DNA of 64,000 bases from Pararhizobium qamdonense (lineage in GTDB: Bacteria; Pseudomonadota; Alphaproteobacteria; Rhizobiales; Rhizobiaceae): the NCBI RefSeq assembly GCF_029277445.1, contig NZ_CP119566.1:324501-388500 (forward strand). Direction: 5' to 3'. Below are positions 43,191 through 53,329 of the stretch, one piece after another. Position numbers and translations under genes: made by a program. The notes beneath the pieces were generated by a model. The model searched no databases, was not told the DNA's origin, and saw only the letters and a list, made by a program, of their open reading frames with translations. Position 1 is the first letter of the stretch; each line of letters opens with the position of its first letter.

Positions 43191-44804
43191 ATGGCTGTCG
43201 CCTCCAAGAAGATTCCCGCCCCGGACCATGTCACGGTCCGTACCGCCCTTCTCTCCGTTTCCGACAAGACCGGCATCGTCGATCTCGCCCGCGCGCTGCA
43301 TGATAAGGGCGTGCACCTGGTCTCGACCGGCGGCACGCACAAGGCGCTGGCCGACGCCGGCCTTCCGGTGACCGACGTGTCAGAGCTCACCGGCTTTCCC
43401 GAAGTGATGGATGGCCGGGTGAAAACGCTGCATCCGGGCGTGCATGGCGGCCTTCTGGCGATCCGTGACGACGAAGACCATGTTCAGGCGATGACCACAC
43501 ATGGCATTACCGGTATCGATCTCGCCGTTATCAATCTTTATCCGTTCGAGGATGTGCGCGCCAAGGGCGGCGATTACCCGACGACGGTGGAAAATATCGA
43601 CATTGGAGGCCCGGCCATGATCCGCGCCTCGGCCAAGAACCACGCCTATGTCACCGTCATCACCGATGCCTCCGATTATTCCGGGCTTCTGGCAGAGCTT
43701 GGCACCGGTGCCGCCACGTCGTTCCAGTTCCGCCAGACAATGGCCGCCAAAGCCTATGCGCGTACTGCCGCCTATGACACCGCCATTTCCGGCTGGTTCG
43801 CCGAGGTGCTGAATACGCCGATGCCGCTTCACCGCACCATCGGTGGGGTGCTGAAGGAAGAAATGCGCTACGGCGAAAATCCACATCAGAAAGCCGGATT
43901 CTACGTCACCGGTGAGAACCGCCCGGGCGTCGCGACCGCGACCCTTCTGCAGGGCAAGCAGCTTTCCTACAACAATATCAACGATACGGATGCCGCCTTC
44001 GAGCTGGTTGCCGAATTTCCGGCCGATAAATCCCCGGCTGTCGCCATCATCAAGCATGCCAACCCCTGCGGCGTAGCAACCGGCGCCACCCTGCTGCAAG
44101 CCTATGAACGGGCGCTTGCCTGCGATTCCACCTCGGCTTTCGGCGGCATCATCGCGCTCAATCAGGAGTTGGATGGCGCAACCGCGGAAGAAATCGTCAA
44201 GCTGTTCACCGAAGTCATTATCGCCCCCTCGGTCAGCGATGTCGCCAAGGTGGTCATCGCCGCCAAGCCCAACCTGCGCCTCCTGATCACCGGCGCCCTG
44301 CCTGATCCGCGCATACCCGGCCTGACGGCAAAGACCGTTGCCGGCGGCCTGCTTGTGCAGACGCGCGATAATGGCATGGTGGAAGATCTCGAGCTGAAGG
44401 TCGTCACCAAGCGTGCACCGACGGCGCAGGAGCTGGAAGACATGAAATTCGCCTTCAAGGTGGCCAAACATGTGAAGTCGAACGCTGTCGTCTATGCCAA
44501 GGATGGCCAAACCGTGGGCATCGGCGCAGGCCAGATGAGCCGGGTCGATTCCGCCCGCATCGCGGCGCTAAAAGCCGAAGAAGCCGCCAAGGCTCTCGGC
44601 CTGCCTGCGCCGCTGACACGCGGTTCGGCTGTGGCATCCGAAGCCTTCCTGCCCTTCGCCGACGGCCTGTTGTCGATGATCGCCGCCGGCGCCACCGCCG
44701 TCATCCAGCCGGGCGGCTCGATGCGCGACCCGGAGGTCATCGCCGCCGCCGACGAGGCCGGGGTGGCCATGGTGTTCACGGGCATGCGCCATTTCCGGCA
44801 TTGA
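43191..44804 (+). CDS. purH: Bifunctional AICAR formyltransferase / IMP cyclohydrolase
   Basis: A 537-residue enzyme catalysing the last two steps of purine synthesis, AICAR to FAICAR to IMP. The N-terminal IMP cyclohydrolase domain shows [21 protein letters not shown] and [13 protein letters not shown]. The transformylase domain shows [12 protein letters not shown], the catalytic KHANPCGVA and CDSTSAFGG. Of two adjacent ATGs, 43191 has the better distance from AAGGAG. A strong terminator follows. Confidence 0.96.
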   Translation: MAVASKKIPAPDHVTVRTALLSVSDKTGIVDLARALHDKGVHLVSTGGTHKALADAGLPVTDVSELTGFPEVMDGRVKTLHPGVHGGLLAIRDDEDHVQAMTTHGITGIDLAVINLYPFEDVRAKGGDYPTTVENIDIGGPAMIRASAKNHAYVTVITDASDYSGLLAELGTGAATSFQFRQTMAAKAYARTAAYDTAISGWFAEVLNTPMPLHRTIGGVLKEEMRYGENPHQKAGFYVTGENRPGVATATLLQGKQLSYNNINDTDAAFELVAEFPADKSPAVAIIKHANPCGVATGATLLQAYERALACDSTSAFGGIIALNQELDGATAEEIVKLFTEVIIAPSVSDVAKVVIAAKPNLRLLITGALPDPRIPGLTAKTVAGGLLVQTRDNGMVEDLELKVVTKRAPTAQELEDMKFAFKVAKHVKSNAVVYAKDGQTVGIGAGQMSRVDSARIAALKAEEAAKALGLPAPLTRGSAVASEAFLPFADGLLSMIAAGATAVIQPGGSMRDPEVIAAADEAGVAMVFTGMRHFRH

Positions 44805-44830
44805 TGCTCAAGCCCAAAAAATTGCTCAGA

Positions 44831-44856
44831 AACCCGCCTCTCCGGCGGGTTTTTTA
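44831..44856 (+). terminator. purH terminator
   Basis: AACCCGCC pairs with GGCGGGTT, followed by seven T residues; it starts 26 bp after the purH stop and touches the end of the convergent transporter gene. Confidence 0.85.
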
Positions 44857-46254
44857 TGCAGGTCTATTCGCCGGATAAGGAGTGCGAATGAGGATCAGCA
44901 ATCCAACAGCCAAGAACACGACCAGCGCCATCATGCCGATGCGGGCGGAGCCTGTCATCAGCGTCACGGTGGCGACGGCGGCGGGGGCGAGGAAGGTCGT
45001 GGCGCGTCCGGAGAGCGCATAGATGCCGAAATACCGGCCGGCCTCTTCGGGGCTGACGCTGCGCGCCATGTAGGAGCGGGACGACGCCTGGACCGGGCCA
45101 AACGCAATACCGACCAGAAGGCCGAAGACGATATAGGCCTTTTCCGCAGCGGTGCCGAAAAGGCCGCCTGAATCGGTTGCCGGCAGCGGGAGCAGGCCGA
45201 ACAGCGTATAACCGGGCCCGGTCGAGACGATCCCGAGCGTGGCGATGGTCAGACAGATGAGGCTGGCGGTGACGATCACCTTCGATCCGAGCTTCGCATC
45301 AAGCCGGCTGGCATAGAGGCAGCCGCCGATCGCCACCACATTGAGAATGATGCCATAGACGCCAAGTTCGACCGTCTGCCAGGCAAACATGCTGGCTGCA
45401 AACGTGCCGCCCAGCGCCAGAAGACCGTTGACCCCGTCCTGAAAGATCATCCGGGCGATCAGAAAGCGCAGGATGCCGGACCGGTGGCGCAATTCGCCGA
45501 TCGTGGCGCGCAGCTCCGATATTCCGCTACGCACCGCAGTCATCGCGGGCACGGCCGCCTTCTGCGCATCGGGTGTAAACAGGAACATCGGCAGGATGAA
45601 CACCAGATACCAGAGGGCCGAGATCGGCCCGGTGATCCGCGCGTCGGCGCCGGTTGCCGGATCGAGCCCAAACAACGGGTCAATTCCCAGAATTGTTTTG
45701 CCGGATTCCGGGCTACCCGCAAGCAGCGTTACGACCGCGATCAGCACGATCATGCCGCCGAGATAGCCCAGTCCCCAGGCCATGTTGGAAATCCGGCCGA
45801 TCTCTTTTTCACCCACCAGACGCGACATCATCGAGTCATTGAAAACGATCGAGAATTCAGCCGCGATCGAGGCAAGAATGATGAAAATGAATGGATAGAC
45901 CAGCGAAGAGCCGGGAACCGCAAACCAGAGCATCGCCAGCGAGACGATCTTGATGACGGCGAAGAAGGCGATCCAGGGTTTGCGGGCGCCGGTCTGGTCG
46001 GCGATCGATCCGAGCACCGGCGAAAGCACCGCGATCACGATGCCGGAGATGGTCAGCGTATAGCCCCACATGGCCTGGCCGTGAGCCGGATCATCCGTGA
46101 GCCGTGACACGAAATAGGGGCCGAAGATGAAGGTGATGATCACGGTGAAGAACGGCTGCGCCGCCCAGTCGAACAGCATCCAGCCGCCAAGGCCGGCGCG
46201 CGATACTTTCGGTTCGTCGCCGGCCGGTGCTGAAATGCTCACTCTGTTCTCCAC
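44854..46254 (-). CDS. MFS transporter, UMF1 type
   Basis: A 466-residue inner-membrane protein with about 12 hydrophobic segments. The N-terminal FDWAAQPFFTVIITFIFGPYF, LSPVLGSIADQTGARKPW and SMMSRLV segments, with the later FGPVQASSRSYMARSVSPEEAGRYFGIY, mark the UMF1 (Atg22-like) branch. Substrates of bacterial members are unknown; the yeast relative exports amino acids from vacuoles. It lies 30 bp downstream of the glutamate dehydrogenase gene on the same strand. An amino-acid link is therefore possible but unproven. Confidence 0.85.
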   Translation of the reverse strand: MENRVSISAPAGDEPKVSRAGLGGWMLFDWAAQPFFTVIITFIFGPYFVSRLTDDPAHGQAMWGYTLTISGIVIAVLSPVLGSIADQTGARKPWIAFFAVIKIVSLAMLWFAVPGSSLVYPFIFIILASIAAEFSIVFNDSMMSRLVGEKEIGRISNMAWGLGYLGGMIVLIAVVTLLAGSPESGKTILGIDPLFGLDPATGADARITGPISALWYLVFILPMFLFTPDAQKAAVPAMTAVRSGISELRATIGELRHRSGILRFLIARMIFQDGVNGLLALGGTFAASMFAWQTVELGVYGIILNVVAIGGCLYASRLDAKLGSKVIVTASLICLTIATLGIVSTGPGYTLFGLLPLPATDSGGLFGTAAEKAYIVFGLLVGIAFGPVQASSRSYMARSVSPEEAGRYFGIYALSGRATTFLAPAAVATVTLMTGSARIGMMALVVFLAVGLLILIRTPYPANRPA

Positions 46255-46284
46255 TGCTGCTTGCCCCGTTCAGGGCAAACAGTG

Positions 46285-49200
46285 TCACCTCATCCTGTTC
46301 TGTGCAAGATCGCTGAGCAAACCGGCCGCCACCGTGATTTTGGCCAGTGTCGTCTCGCCCTTTTCCGTCAACTGCGTCAGCTGGTCGGTAACGCGGGAAA
46401 TCCGGCTATTGTCGCTGTCTCGCCAGGCTGCGACCGGATTGCGCTCATCCTTCTTGTCGGTGAGTGCGGCAATCGTGATGTCTTTACGCGCAGTGGCGAT
46501 GTCGTTGATGCTGCGCGAGAGCGCCATGGCCTCGTATTGCTCGGTTGCCGAAACGCGCTCGGCAGCTGCCAGGAGCCGGGCGATCCGCAGGTTCTGCGTC
46601 ACGCCGAAATAGCTCTGGGCCGTTCGCGCCAGCGATACGCCGGTATCGGCGGCAATCTGGATGATCTCCGGCACGAAGGTCATGACAGCAAGAGAGGCAA
46701 TCTCTTCGGCGAGAGCTGCCGGCACGCCACGCTCGATAAAATAATCAGTCCTTTGCCGTACCTCGGCCGTTGCGTCCTCCGGAAGCGAGCTTTGCAAGGC
46801 GGTCTTGAGTTTGCGCAGCGCGTCGCGCAGCTGCTCGATTGCTTCGCCGAGCGGTGCCTGCATCGCTGTCGTCCGCAATGTGCGTTCGGTGACGATCGCG
46901 AAAATATGCGCGGCTTCCTGATAAAGCTCGTTCTGCACCGCGCCGCTGATCACGTTGTCGAGGGCGTCGATATCGCTGTAGATCCGCGTCAGGTCATAAC
47001 CGTCACGGGTGAGCACAGCCGCCTTGACCACGTCCGCCGGCATGAAGCCGGTTTGATCGATCAGCGTGCTGACAAAGGCCGGCCCGCCGCGATTGATGAC
47101 GTCATTGGCCAGAACCGTGGCGATGATCTCGCGGCGCAGCCGATGCCCGTTGATATCGGCGGCATGGGCCCTGTGCATCTTGGCCGGAAAATAATCGCGT
47201 AATGTCGTTGCCAGATAATCATCGTCGGGCAGACCGCTCGCGACAATCTCGTCGAACAGCACGATCTTTGCGTAGGACAGAAGCACGCCGATCTCGGCGC
47301 GTGTCAGCGTCTTGCCGCTCTGGTAGCGCTCGCTCAGAGCCAGGTCGTTCGGCAGCACTTCCACTTTACGATTGAGATGGCCGTCCGCTTCCAGCCGGGT
47401 CATGAGCCGGGCAAGAGCCGTCCGGTTGCCGGCGCCCTGCATTTCCGTCAGAGAAATCGACAGCGACTGTTCGTAATTGTTGCGCAGTACCAGCGCTGCC
47501 ACCTCGTCGGTCATCGATGCCAGAAGCGTGTTGCGCTTAGCGCGCGTCAGCCGCTCGTCGCGCATGGCGGAGGCCAGTGCGATCTTGATATTGACCTCGA
47601 AGTCGGAGGAGTTGACGCCCGCCGAGTTGTCGATCGCGTCGGAATTGCAGCGCCCGCCCTTGAGGCCAAAGCCGATGCGGCCGCGCTGGGTCACACCCAG
47701 ATTGGCGCCCTCGCCGATGACCTTGGCGCCGACATCGTCCGCCGTGATGCGGATTGCATCATTGGCGCGGTCGCCGACATCGGCATCGGTTTCGTTTGCG
47801 CCGCGCACATAGGTGCCGATACCGCCAAACCAGAGCAGATCGACGGGGCTCTTCAGGATCGCCGTCATGATTTCCGATGGCGTCGCCTGGCTTTTTTCCA
47901 GGCCGATCGCCGCCATCGCCTGCGGCGTCAGCGTCACCGACTTTTCCGTGCGCGGAATGATCATGGCGCCGCGTGACAGCGTCGAGCGGTCATAGTCCTG
48001 CCAGCTGGAGCGGGGCAGGTCGAACATACGCTTGCGCTCGGCAAAGGATTTTTCGATGTCCGGATCAGGATCGATGATGATGTCGCGGTGGTCGAAGGCG
48101 GCGATCAGCCGGATTTTCTCAGACAAAAGCATGCCGTTGCCAAATACGTCACCCGACATATCGCCCACGCCGACAACAGTGAAGGGTGTCGTCTGGATAT
48201 CGATATTCATCTCGCGGAAGTGCCGCTTGACGGTTTCCCAGGCGCCGCGCGCGGTAATGCCCATCTTCTTGTGGTCGTAGCCGGCCGAGCCGCCGGATGC
48301 AAAGGCATCGTCCAGCCAGAAGCCGGCTTCCTGCGCCAGGCCGTTGGCTGTGTCGGAGAAGGTCGCGGTGCCCTTGTCGGCAGCGACGACGAAATACGGA
48401 TCGTCTCCATCCAGACGCAGCGTATCGGCCGGGGCGACGATGTCCTGGCCGACGATATTGTCGGTGATCGACAGCATGGTGCGGATATAGGTCTTGTACG
48501 CCTCGGTCCCGGCCTTGAAGATTTCGTCGCGCGTACCGCCGGCAGGAAGCTGCTTGGGGTAGAACCCGCCCTTGGCGCCGACGGGAACGATCACGGCGTT
48601 TTTGACCTGCTGCGCCTTGACGAGGCCGAGCACTTCGGTGCGGTAATCCTGCGACCGGTCCGACCAGCGCAGGCCGCCACGGGCCACCTTGCCGAAGCGC
48701 AGGTGTACGCCTTCGACCTGGGTGCCATAGACGAAGATTTCGCGGAAGGGACGCGGCTCCGGCAGGCCGTCAAGGATTTTCGGATCCAGCTTGAATGCCA
48801 GCATCACCTTCGGATTGCCGCTGGTATCGCGCTGGAAATAGTTGGTGCGCAGCGTCGCCTCGATGGCGTTGACGTAGCGGCGCAGGATCTGGTCTTCGTC
48901 AAGGCTCGGGACGGCGTTGAGCGCCTCCTCGATCGCCGCTCTCAAAGCTGCCGTGCGCTTCGTCTTCGGCTTGTCTTCCAGCTTGGGGTCCATGCGGGTG
49001 ACGAACAGCTTGAAGATATCGGCTGCGATGGAAGGATATTTGTTCAGCGTCTCAGCCAGATAGCCTTGCGAATAGGTGATGCCGGTCTGGCGCAGATAGC
49101 GCGCATAGGCGCGTAGCACCGTCACTTCGCGGGCGCTGAGGCCTGCAAGCAGGATCAGCCGGTTGAAGCTGTCATCCTCAACCAGGCCGTTCCAGGCGGA

Positions 49201-51072
49201 GAGATAGGCCTCTTCCAGCATCGGTCCGGTCTTGTCGAGATTGAGCAGGTACCCGTCGCGGTGGATCAGCTCCATGTCGTGGAGAACGACGAGCCTCTCG
49301 CCGCCCTTGGCGCAGGACACGGTGATATCATAAGTCTGTTCGCTGATGACCCTGAAACCGAGATTTTCCAGGAGCGGAACCCGGTGCGAGAGCGAGACCG
49401 GCTCGCCCGTATGGAAAATCTTCAGCTCCAGCGATTGCGGGCCTTTGCCGCGCTTCTGGTAAAATGCGATGCGGATCGGATCGTCTGGCGAGCAGGCGGC
49501 GATATCGGCGAGATCGGCATGCGCCTCGGCCGGTGTGAAGGCCGCCTGATAGGCCGCATCGACGGAGATCTCGACGCCGTCGTGACGGGCGAGCAGTTTG
49601 AACCGGTCGATCCAGCGGGTGACGATATCGCGAACCGCGTCTTCGAGCTTTGCCTGCGCCACGCGCGGCGTCTTGCCGCCGGAACGGCCGATGATGAAAT
49701 GCACGCGCGCAAGGCCGCCTTCCGGGAAAGCCGGGTAATAAGCCGAAACGCGACCGTCATAGACGGTCTTTAAATAAGCACCGATCTTCTCGCGCACGTC
49801 GGAATCATATTGCTCGCGCGGAACGTAGACGATCACGGAGACGAAACGGTCGAAATGGTCGATACGCGGAAGAACCCGGATTCGCGGCCGGTCGGCCAGC
49901 TCGTTGATCTGCTCGCAGAAGCTTGCCAAAAGGCTGATATCGATCTGGAACAGATCGTCACGCGGATAGGATTCCAGCGTGTTGGTCAGCATCTTGCCGG
50001 AATGGCTCTGCGGATCGAAACCAAAGTGATCGACAATCTTCTCGACCTTGAAGCGCAACAGCGGAATGTCGGCGGCTGGGCGCGTATAGGCGCTGGAGGT
50101 GAAGAGACCAACGATGCGCAACTCGCCGGTGACATTTCCGGCTTCGTCGAAGCGTTTGACTCCGATATAATCCATATAGGCGCGGCGGTGCACGACCGAT
50201 TTGACATTGGCCTTGGTGACGATGAGGAAATCCGGACCGTTAAGGAAGGCCAGAATCTCCGGCGTCGTCAGCACCGCATCCTTGCCCTGGCGCAGCACGC
50301 GCACATCGGGATTGGAGAGAATGCCCAGGCCACGGCCTTCGCCACGCTCGACCACGGCGTCGTCGCCCTTACCGGAATAGGTATATTCCCGCATGCCGAG
50401 GAAGGTAAAATTATTGGCGCGCAGCCAGCGCAGGAAGGCCAGCGCCTCATCGCGATCGCCCTTTTTTCGGCTCGGCGCATGGTTTTCCAGCTCGTTCATC
50501 GCCTGGTCGAGCAGAACCGTCATCTCGCTCCAGTCGCCGACGGCCTGGTGAACCTGGGAGAGGACGTTGGCGATCCGGTCTTTCAGGTCCTCGGCTTCCG
50601 TTTCGGTCAGACGGGCGAGATGGATTTGGATATGGCTGATCCGTGCTGCCGGATCGCTTTTCTTTTCCGGGTCGAAGATCTTAGCCGGCTTGCCCGCTTC
50701 GAGAACCAGAATGGGATGCACGGCAAGATGAATGTCACGATGGGTGGTGGTCACTTCCCCCATGATGGAATCGTAGAGAAACGGCATATTGCGGTCGGTA
50801 ACGGACAGAACCGAAACGTCGTTGCCGCCGGGCGCAATCCCCTCGACGGTCTCGACGCTGATGACCGGCCTATCGCTTTCCGTGCGGTTGATGGCTTCAA
50901 GTGCATGGGCGGCAGTCAGCGCCAGCATATCGGGCGTGTAGGCATCAAGATCGTCATGGCTGGCGCGGCGAAAAAGGATTTCCGGAGCAAGCATTTTGAG
51001 CCCAAGCGCCTTGCCGGCGTCGCTCACCGCTTCGAAATGACGGTCTTTTTTCGGATTGTATTTGGTGCCCAT
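46285..51072 (-). CDS. gdhB: NAD-specific glutamate dehydrogenase (large, 180-kDa class)
   Basis: A 1595-residue enzyme oxidising glutamate to 2-oxoglutarate and ammonia. The catalytic core is central and includes RGGLRWSDRSQDYRTEVL and VPVGAKGGFYPKQLP with the substrate lysine; long N- and C-terminal extensions are typical of the L_180 class. N-terminal regions with ACT-like character precede the core. The start is ATG 51072 (MGTKYNPKKDRHF); eight more codons are open upstream. It is divergent from pdxY and is probably cotranscribed with the UMF1 transporter. No frameshift is seen over this very long frame. Confidence 0.94.
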   Translation of the reverse strand: MGTKYNPKKDRHFEAVSDAGKALGLKMLAPEILFRRASHDDLDAYTPDMLALTAAHALEAINRTESDRPVISVETVEGIAPGGNDVSVLSVTDRNMPFLYDSIMGEVTTTHRDIHLAVHPILVLEAGKPAKIFDPEKKSDPAARISHIQIHLARLTETEAEDLKDRIANVLSQVHQAVGDWSEMTVLLDQAMNELENHAPSRKKGDRDEALAFLRWLRANNFTFLGMREYTYSGKGDDAVVERGEGRGLGILSNPDVRVLRQGKDAVLTTPEILAFLNGPDFLIVTKANVKSVVHRRAYMDYIGVKRFDEAGNVTGELRIVGLFTSSAYTRPAADIPLLRFKVEKIVDHFGFDPQSHSGKMLTNTLESYPRDDLFQIDISLLASFCEQINELADRPRIRVLPRIDHFDRFVSVIVYVPREQYDSDVREKIGAYLKTVYDGRVSAYYPAFPEGGLARVHFIIGRSGGKTPRVAQAKLEDAVRDIVTRWIDRFKLLARHDGVEISVDAAYQAAFTPAEAHADLADIAACSPDDPIRIAFYQKRGKGPQSLELKIFHTGEPVSLSHRVPLLENLGFRVISEQTYDITVSCAKGGERLVVLHDMELIHRDGYLLNLDKTGPMLEEAYLSAWNGLVEDDSFNRLILLAGLSAREVTVLRAYARYLRQTGITYSQGYLAETLNKYPSIAADIFKLFVTRMDPKLEDKPKTKRTAALRAAIEEALNAVPSLDEDQILRRYVNAIEATLRTNYFQRDTSGNPKVMLAFKLDPKILDGLPEPRPFREIFVYGTQVEGVHLRFGKVARGGLRWSDRSQDYRTEVLGLVKAQQVKNAVIVPVGAKGGFYPKQLPAGGTRDEIFKAGTEAYKTYIRTMLSITDNIVGQDIVAPADTLRLDGDDPYFVVAADKGTATFSDTANGLAQEAGFWLDDAFASGGSAGYDHKKMGITARGAWETVKRHFREMNIDIQTTPFTVVGVGDMSGDVFGNGMLLSEKIRLIAAFDHRDIIIDPDPDIEKSFAERKRMFDLPRSSWQDYDRSTLSRGAMIIPRTEKSVTLTPQAMAAIGLEKSQATPSEIMTAILKSPVDLLWFGGIGTYVRGANETDADVGDRANDAIRITADDVGAKVIGEGANLGVTQRGRIGFGLKGGRCNSDAIDNSAGVNSSDFEVNIKIALASAMRDERLTRAKRNTLLASMTDEVAALVLRNNYEQSLSISLTEMQGAGNRTALARLMTRLEADGHLNRKVEVLPNDLALSERYQSGKTLTRAEIGVLLSYAKIVLFDEIVASGLPDDDYLATTLRDYFPAKMHRAHAADINGHRLRREIIATVLANDVINRGGPAFVSTLIDQTGFMPADVVKAAVLTRDGYDLTRIYSDIDALDNVISGAVQNELYQEAAHIFAIVTERTLRTTAMQAPLGEAIEQLRDALRKLKTALQSSLPEDATAEVRQRTDYFIERGVPAALAEEIASLAVMTFVPEIIQIAADTGVSLARTAQSYFGVTQNLRIARLLAAAERVSATEQYEAMALSRSINDIATARKDITIAALTDKKDERNPVAAWRDSDNSRISRVTDQLTQLTEKGETTLAKITVAAGLLSDLAQNRMR

Positions 51073-51356
51073 GACGTATCTCCCCGCAATCACCATTTTG
51101 GCCGAACCTAACAGAAGAATTGCCCATGGCGATTGTTTTTGTGGCTATTTTTCGGTCAGATTGATCCAAATCGGAATGGCTTTATGAAATTTTCGGCAAG
51201 AATTGGCCGATTTTCAGATTCAATCGGTTGTATTCGCATATTTGTTTATTCTCACGAACGAGCCTGAAATGGCCGTTCCGATCTTTTGTCAGGTGCAGTT
51301 GACAGCGGCATGACTGTCGGGCGATCTGGGCAGGTCGAAACAGCGGAAAATCAGAA

Positions 51357-52232
51357 ATGTCCGAGCCTGCCTCCGGCGCCGTCATCGTCATTTCCAGCCA
51401 TGTGATTCGCGGATCCGTCGGCAATCGCGCCGCCGTGTTTGCGCTGGAGACGCTGGGCTATCCGGTCTGGGCGGTGCCGACGGTGATCCTGCCTTGGCAT
51501 CCGGGACACGGCCCCTCGACGCGGGTGACGATCGGCGAGGATGATTTCAATGCCGTCATCGACGATCTCATTCGTGCACCTTGGGCGGGGGAAGTCCGGG
51601 CCGTCCTCTCCGGCTATCTTGGCGGCGCCCATCAGGCGCAAGGTGTCGCACGTCTGGTGAACGCTTTGCGGGTGAACAAGCCGGACCTGTTTTATGCCTG
51701 CGACCCGGTGATGGGCGATGTGGGCGGGCTCTACGTGCCGGAGGCGACGGCGGTCGCGATGCGCGACATCTTGTTGCCGCTCGCCTCTCTCGCCACGCCC
51801 AACCGGTTCGAACTGTCCTGGCTGTGTGGCGCAGAGCTTGAAACGAACGCTGCCATTTTGGAAGCGGCGCTGTCGCTCGGGCCCGCCCGCATGCTGGTCA
51901 CGTCTGCCGTCCCGATGATGCAGGGCAGTACCGGCAATCTCTATCTGTCGGGCAATCATGCGCTTCTGGCCGAGCACCGGCTGATCGACAATCCACCGAA
52001 CGGCACCGGCGATCTCCTGGCGGCACTGTTTGTCGCGCGGCTTCTGGAAGGGCTGAACGAGGAGCGGGCCTTGCAGCTCGCCACCGCCAGCGTCTTTGAG
52101 ATTATCGCCCGCACCGGCAAGCGCGGCGCCGATGAATTGACGCTCGAGCGGGATGCTTCCAGTCTGGCAACGCCGATGGCGATGGTTCAGATGCGCAGGC
52201 TGATGCATCCCGGGCAGAAACGCCGGTCCTGA
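51357..52232 (+). CDS. pdxY: Pyridoxal kinase
   Basis: A 291-residue ribokinase-fold kinase phosphorylating pyridoxal for B6 salvage. Signatures are ISSHVIRGSVGNRAAVFALE at the N-terminus, CDPVMGD in the middle and the anion-hole/catalytic NGTGDLLAALFVARLL near residue 215. It is monocistronic and divergent from the glutamate dehydrogenase gene across 284 bp. Start ATG 51357. Confidence 0.93.
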   Translation: MSEPASGAVIVISSHVIRGSVGNRAAVFALETLGYPVWAVPTVILPWHPGHGPSTRVTIGEDDFNAVIDDLIRAPWAGEVRAVLSGYLGGAHQAQGVARLVNALRVNKPDLFYACDPVMGDVGGLYVPEATAVAMRDILLPLASLATPNRFELSWLCGAELETNAAILEAALSLGPARMLVTSAVPMMQGSTGNLYLSGNHALLAEHRLIDNPPNGTGDLLAALFVARLLEGLNEERALQLATASVFEIIARTGKRGADELTLERDASSLATPMAMVQMRRLMHPGQKRRS

Positions 52233-52447
52233 TATTTCCCAGCGCACGCCCTCTTGCCAGCCTATAGCTTGAGCGAATAAACCGTTTCCACCCTACGCAA
52301 ACCATACGGAGAATATCACGGATGTCACCGGTGGCGCGGGCTGCCGAAAATTTCGCTGTGTGCGGCGCACAAAGATGATATGCCGCGTGCGGCTGACAGA
52401 CAAAACAGACATCTCAATTCTCTTAAAAGTTGGAGTGATCGAGCACC

Positions 52448-53089
52448 ATGCAGCGTTTCCCGGAATATTTGCTGAACGGCTACAACAACTTCATGAGCGG
52501 CCGCTTTAGCGAGCAGCAGCAGCGCTACAAGGCTTTGGCCGAAACCGGCCAGCAGCCGAAAACCCTGGTCGTTGCCTGTTGTGACAGCCGCTCGGCGCCG
52601 GAAACCATTTTCGACAGCGGTCCGGGCGAGCTTTTCGTGGTGCGCAACGTTGCCAATCTGGTGCCCCCTTATGAGCCGGACGGGCAATACCACTCGACAT
52701 CGGCGGCGCTTGAGTTCGCCGTGCAGGTGTTGAAGGTCAGCGATATCGTCGTCATGGGCCATGGCCGCTGCGGCGGCATCAAGGCAGCGCTGGATGTCAA
52801 TGCCGAGCCGCTCTCCCCCGGCGATTTCATCGGCCGCTGGATGAACCTTTTGAAACCCGCTGCCGAACAGATCCACAGCAACAACATCATGACGGCGGCT
52901 GAGCGCCAGCGGGCGCTGGAGCGGGTCTCCATCCGCAATTCCATCGCCAATCTGCGCACGTTCCCTTGCGTCCAGATCCTCGAGCAGCGCGGCAAGCTGC
53001 AGCTGCACGGCGCCTGGTTCGATATTTCAACCGGCGAGCTTTGGGTGATGGACCCGAAGACCGGCGATTTTTTGCGCCCGGGGATGTGA
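52448..53089 (+). CDS. Beta-class carbonic anhydrase
   Basis: A 213-residue zinc enzyme interconverting CO2 and bicarbonate. Ligands are visible as C44 and D46 in CCDSRSAP and H105/C108 in GHGRCGG. VRNVANLVPPY follows the first ligand pair, as in plant/E. coli-type enzymes. The length and ligand order are normal. It is transcribed alone and is followed by a palindromic repeat element. Confidence 0.93.
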   Translation: MQRFPEYLLNGYNNFMSGRFSEQQQRYKALAETGQQPKTLVVACCDSRSAPETIFDSGPGELFVVRNVANLVPPYEPDGQYHSTSAALEFAVQVLKVSDIVVMGHGRCGGIKAALDVNAEPLSPGDFIGRWMNLLKPAAEQIHSNNIMTAAERQRALERVSIRNSIANLRTFPCVQILEQRGKLQLHGAWFDISTGELWVMDPKTGDFLRPGM

Positions 53090-53135
53090 TTTTTCTGGCT
53101 TTACCACGGCGATCACCCCAGGCTCCGTCATCCTC

Positions 53136-53269
53136 TCCCACACTCTGTCATCCTCGGGCTTGACCCGAGGATCCCGTGGTGCCGCACTTTGCTCTCCATG
53201 ATGGCCGACGACCAGCATTCGCCGCTGAGGGATCCTCGGGTCAAGCCCGAGGATGACGGCGTGTGGGGA
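53136..53269. repeat. Palindromic intergenic repeat element, copy 2
   Basis: TCCCACAC...GTCATCCTCGGGCTTGACCCGAGGATCCC at the left is mirrored by GGGATCCTCGGGTCAAGCCCGAGGATGAC...GTGTGGGGA at the right, about 134 bp in all. It has the same architecture as the copy at 34.4 kb but a different central palindrome. Short frames inside it read as GLDPRI/DPRVKPEDD-type peptides known as repeat artefacts. Confidence 0.8.
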
Positions 53270-53270
53270 T

Positions 53271-53304
53271 AAAAAAATCCGCAGCCCGTGTCCGGACTGC
53301 GGAT
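53271..53304 (-). terminator. Lytic transglycosylase terminator
   Basis: On the minus strand ATCCGCAG pairs with CTGCGGAT and is followed by a run of seven T. It is 26 bp after the stop of the transglycosylase gene. Confidence 0.8.
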
Positions 53305-53329
53305 GCATTCATCCCGATGGAGGGCTTGA

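Noticed and set aside
49810-51111. A 433-codon open frame opposite the glutamate dehydrogenase gene
   Set aside because: Mirror of a real gene; no motif.
53027-53308. Open frames reading GLDPRI / DPRVKPEDD-type peptides
   Set aside because: They lie in the palindromic repeat after the carbonic anhydrase gene; such peptides are translation artefacts of these repeats.
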